Source of the DNA: Paenibacillus tyrphae
GTDB taxonomy: Bacteria; Bacillota; Bacilli; Paenibacillales; NBRC-103111
Length of the DNA: 64,000 bases
Assembly: GCF_024158745.1 (NCBI RefSeq)
Contig: NZ_JAMZAW010000007.1
Coordinates: forward strand, 124,001-188,000
Direction: 5' to 3'
Part shown: positions 62,666 to 64,000 of the stretch, piece by piece
Position numbering within the stretch: the first letter of the stretch is position 1
How the letters are laid out: every line of letters begins with the position of its first letter
Translations under genes and position numbers: made by a program
The notes under the pieces: model-generated
The model's database searches: none
Told to the model about the DNA's origin: nothing
Seen by the model: only the letters and a program-made list of their open reading frames with translations

Positions 62666-62911
62666 ATGCCAGTGACCCCGGATAAAAACAAAAAGGCTGA
62701 CGAAAACGCAGCGGATATCCGAAGCCTGGAAGTCGATTCCGACGTCAATAACGATCCGAACCGCGAAGCGCTGCTTGACCAGTCGTTTCAGAGCTTTTAC
62801 GAGAACATCAAGCAGCAGGTTCGGGCGAAGGAGGACATAACCAACGTCCCTGGAGAATCCGTCTTCGACGCAGCGGTCGGGTTGGACGAGGTGACGGAGG
62901 AAGAGGAATAA
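62666..62911 (+). CDS. small acidic protein, about 81 residues
   Basis: Strongly acidic, hydrophilic and probably disordered or helical (ADENAADIRSLEVDSDVNND; SFQSFYENIKQQVR; ends with a run of Glu). Start is uncertain: ATG 62666 is used, but TTG 62642 and GTG 62672 are in frame and GGG sites fit the GTG as well. No family recognised. It shares the terminator downstream with the preceding small gene. Confidence 0.6.
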   Translation: MPVTPDKNKKADENAADIRSLEVDSDVNNDPNREALLDQSFQSFYENIKQQVRAKEDITNVPGESVFDAAVGLDEVTEEEE

Positions 62912-62925
62912 CGCCGCAAACAAGA

Positions 62926-62975
62926 GAAAGCTTCATCTGCCATGCCCGACACGGCATCGTTAGATGAAGCTTTTT
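62926..62975 (+). terminator. rho-independent terminator after the small-gene pair
   Basis: AAAGCTTCATCT and AGATGAAGCTTT form a 12-bp stem with an inner GCC/GGC stem, followed by TTTTTG. Confidence 0.85.
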
Positions 62976-63039
62976 GTACGCAGCCCTGACCTCGGGAGCA
63001 CTCTAGGTTCTGATATGTTGCAGAGGCTAGCCCCCTCCT

Positions 63040-64000
63040 CTATTCGATTTCTTCGCCGCTCTCAGCTACGCCCGCCGGCGTACCGCTATCAAGATGGCTC
63101 CGCCCGTCTCTGCCGGGGGACGGCTTCCATTTGAAGGTCACCGCCGACTTGGCCGGGAGCGTATAAATGAACGACTGCGAATTCATGCGCACCTTGAATG
63201 TCTTGGAGTCCGCGCCGACATTGGCGGCAATCAGAACAAGCGAACCGTCCGGATTCCGGTAAGCGACGTTTTCGATGCTGCCGGCGAAGTTGGTGGAATC
63301 GATCCGCACCGCTCCCGGCGCAACGAACTTGCTCGCATGGCCGATCACGTAGTATTCCACGTTTTTCGTCACGTTTCCGTTATTCGGGTCGATGGTCACT
63401 ACGCCGCGGCAGTTCGTGCATCCGCCGTTGATCGGGCCTCCCTTCGGGTCGAGCGCCATGTTCCACAGCAGCACCGCTTTCGCCCAGTTCCGGGGAGAGC
63501 CGATCAGCAGGTTGGACATGTTCCAGCTCAGATTGTTGCCGAAATCCGTGCTCCATTCCCCGCCGCTGCATTCCGTAAAGTAAATGTTTTTCGACGGAAA
63601 AGCGTCATGGACCGTCGTCATGGCGCTTGGCGAGCCGCCATAGCAATGATACGCCGTTCCGTCTGTATAAGCACTTGCTCCGCTATCGCCAAGTATGGTA
63701 GAAGCATAGTTTACGCCGATGTCCCAATTGTGGTCGAACGCGATAATTTTCGTCGATAAGCCGCTGCGCTGGAACGCCGGACCGAGATCATTTTTAATAA
63801 ACGAAGCCTGCTCCGCCGCTCCCATGCTCATACTCGGGTAGTTCGCCGTCGAATGCTCCGGTTCGTTCTGCACCGTGATTCCCCAGATCGGGATGCCGGC
63901 GTTCTTGTAAGCGTTGATGTATTTGACAAAATAGTCGGCATAAGCGGCATACACCTTCGGGTCGCTGCCGTTCAGCGAGCCGCCATTGAATGTCGGCGTG
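63040..64000 (-). CDS. secreted GH30-family glycoside hydrolase (5' end beyond window)
   Basis: The open frame enters from the right edge and ends at 63040, giving 320 residues of a GH30 enzyme. The acid/base Glu is in GITVQNEPEHST and the nucleophile in NIYFTECSGGEWS. Other typical parts are AYHCYGG, WNMALDPKGGP and the C-terminal beta domain from VEYYVIGHASKFV to SAVTFKW. GH30 includes beta-glucosylceramidase-like, beta-1,6-glucanase and xylanase activities; which one cannot be told here. The GTG at 63954 is internal, not a start. The final tail (SPGRDGRSHLDSGTPAGVAE) is hydrophilic and unusual. Confidence 0.9.
   Translation of the reverse strand, partial: TPTFNGGSLNGSDPKVYAAYADYFVKYINAYKNAGIPIWGITVQNEPEHSTANYPSMSMGAAEQASFIKNDLGPAFQRSGLSTKIIAFDHNWDIGVNYASTILGDSGASAYTDGTAYHCYGGSPSAMTTVHDAFPSKNIYFTECSGGEWSTDFGNNLSWNMSNLLIGSPRNWAKAVLLWNMALDPKGGPINGGCTNCRGVVTIDPNNGNVTKNVEYYVIGHASKFVAPGAVRIDSTNFAGSIENVAYRNPDGSLVLIAANVGADSKTFKVRMNSQSFIYTLPAKSAVTFKWKPSPGRDGRSHLDSGTPAGVAESGEEIE

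Overview
The window looks like a chromosomal segment of a Paenibacillus-type Bacillota. Reasons: strong AAGGAGG-type ribosome binding sites, several ATPase-less CUT1 sugar transporters of the LplB/LplC/lipoprotein type, many secreted glycoside hydrolases, S-layer homology (SLH) proteins, CcpA-type cre sites, and numerous AraC, LacI, ROK and TetR regulators. Assignment to Paenibacillus or a close relative is an inference from gene content. No rRNA, tRNA, CRISPR array or intact insertion sequence was found.

Layout. 1-7.5 kb: chitin/GlcNAc block, all leftward: secreted GH18 chitinase, lplB-lplC-lipoprotein transporter, LacI regulator and an N-acetylglucosamine kinase cut by the window edge. 7.9-13.4 kb: a 1685-residue DUF4132 (MolR/YehI-like) protein with a small upstream partner. 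13.6-17.2 kb: AT-rich accessory patch with a secreted I9-propeptide-like protein, a PLD-like lipoprotein, a two-repeat secreted protein and gene remnants. 17.2-23.6 kb: second sugar block (GH3 hexosaminidase, lplB, lplC, lipoprotein, ROK repressor). 23.8-28.5 kb: aldo/keto reductase, an unknown secreted CBM plus barrel protein, AraC regulator, GH16 lichenase. 28.8-38.5 kb: AT-rich surface locus (SLH protein, FliD-like cap, I9-like protein, ten-repeat Ig-like protein, Crp/Fnr regulator). 39-45.3 kb: polysaccharide lyase locus damaged by a deletion and a frameshift. 45.8-64 kb: more GC-rich, mixed strands: SDR enzyme, AraC plus GH35 galactosidase, a frameshifted P450 divergent from a TetR, GNAT, a TetR/amino-acid ABC/M24 peptidase operon, a 343-bp palindromic repeat, S66 peptidase, small secreted proteins, an SLH-anchored 5'-nucleotidase-like protein and a GH30 enzyme cut by the window end.

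How it works together. Secreted enzymes (GH18, GH16, GH35, GH30) cut polymers, CUT1 importers take up oligosaccharides, and cytoplasmic GH3 and GlcNAc kinase finish the work under local regulators and probably CcpA. The least explained parts are the SLH/FliD/I9/Ig surface locus, the I9-like family with its shared short motif and repeat module, and the palindromic repeat at 57.2-57.6 kb. Three reading-frame breaks (44.74, 50.07 and 53.0 kb) and one deletion junction (42.92 kb) indicate gene decay or assembly error and are listed separately.
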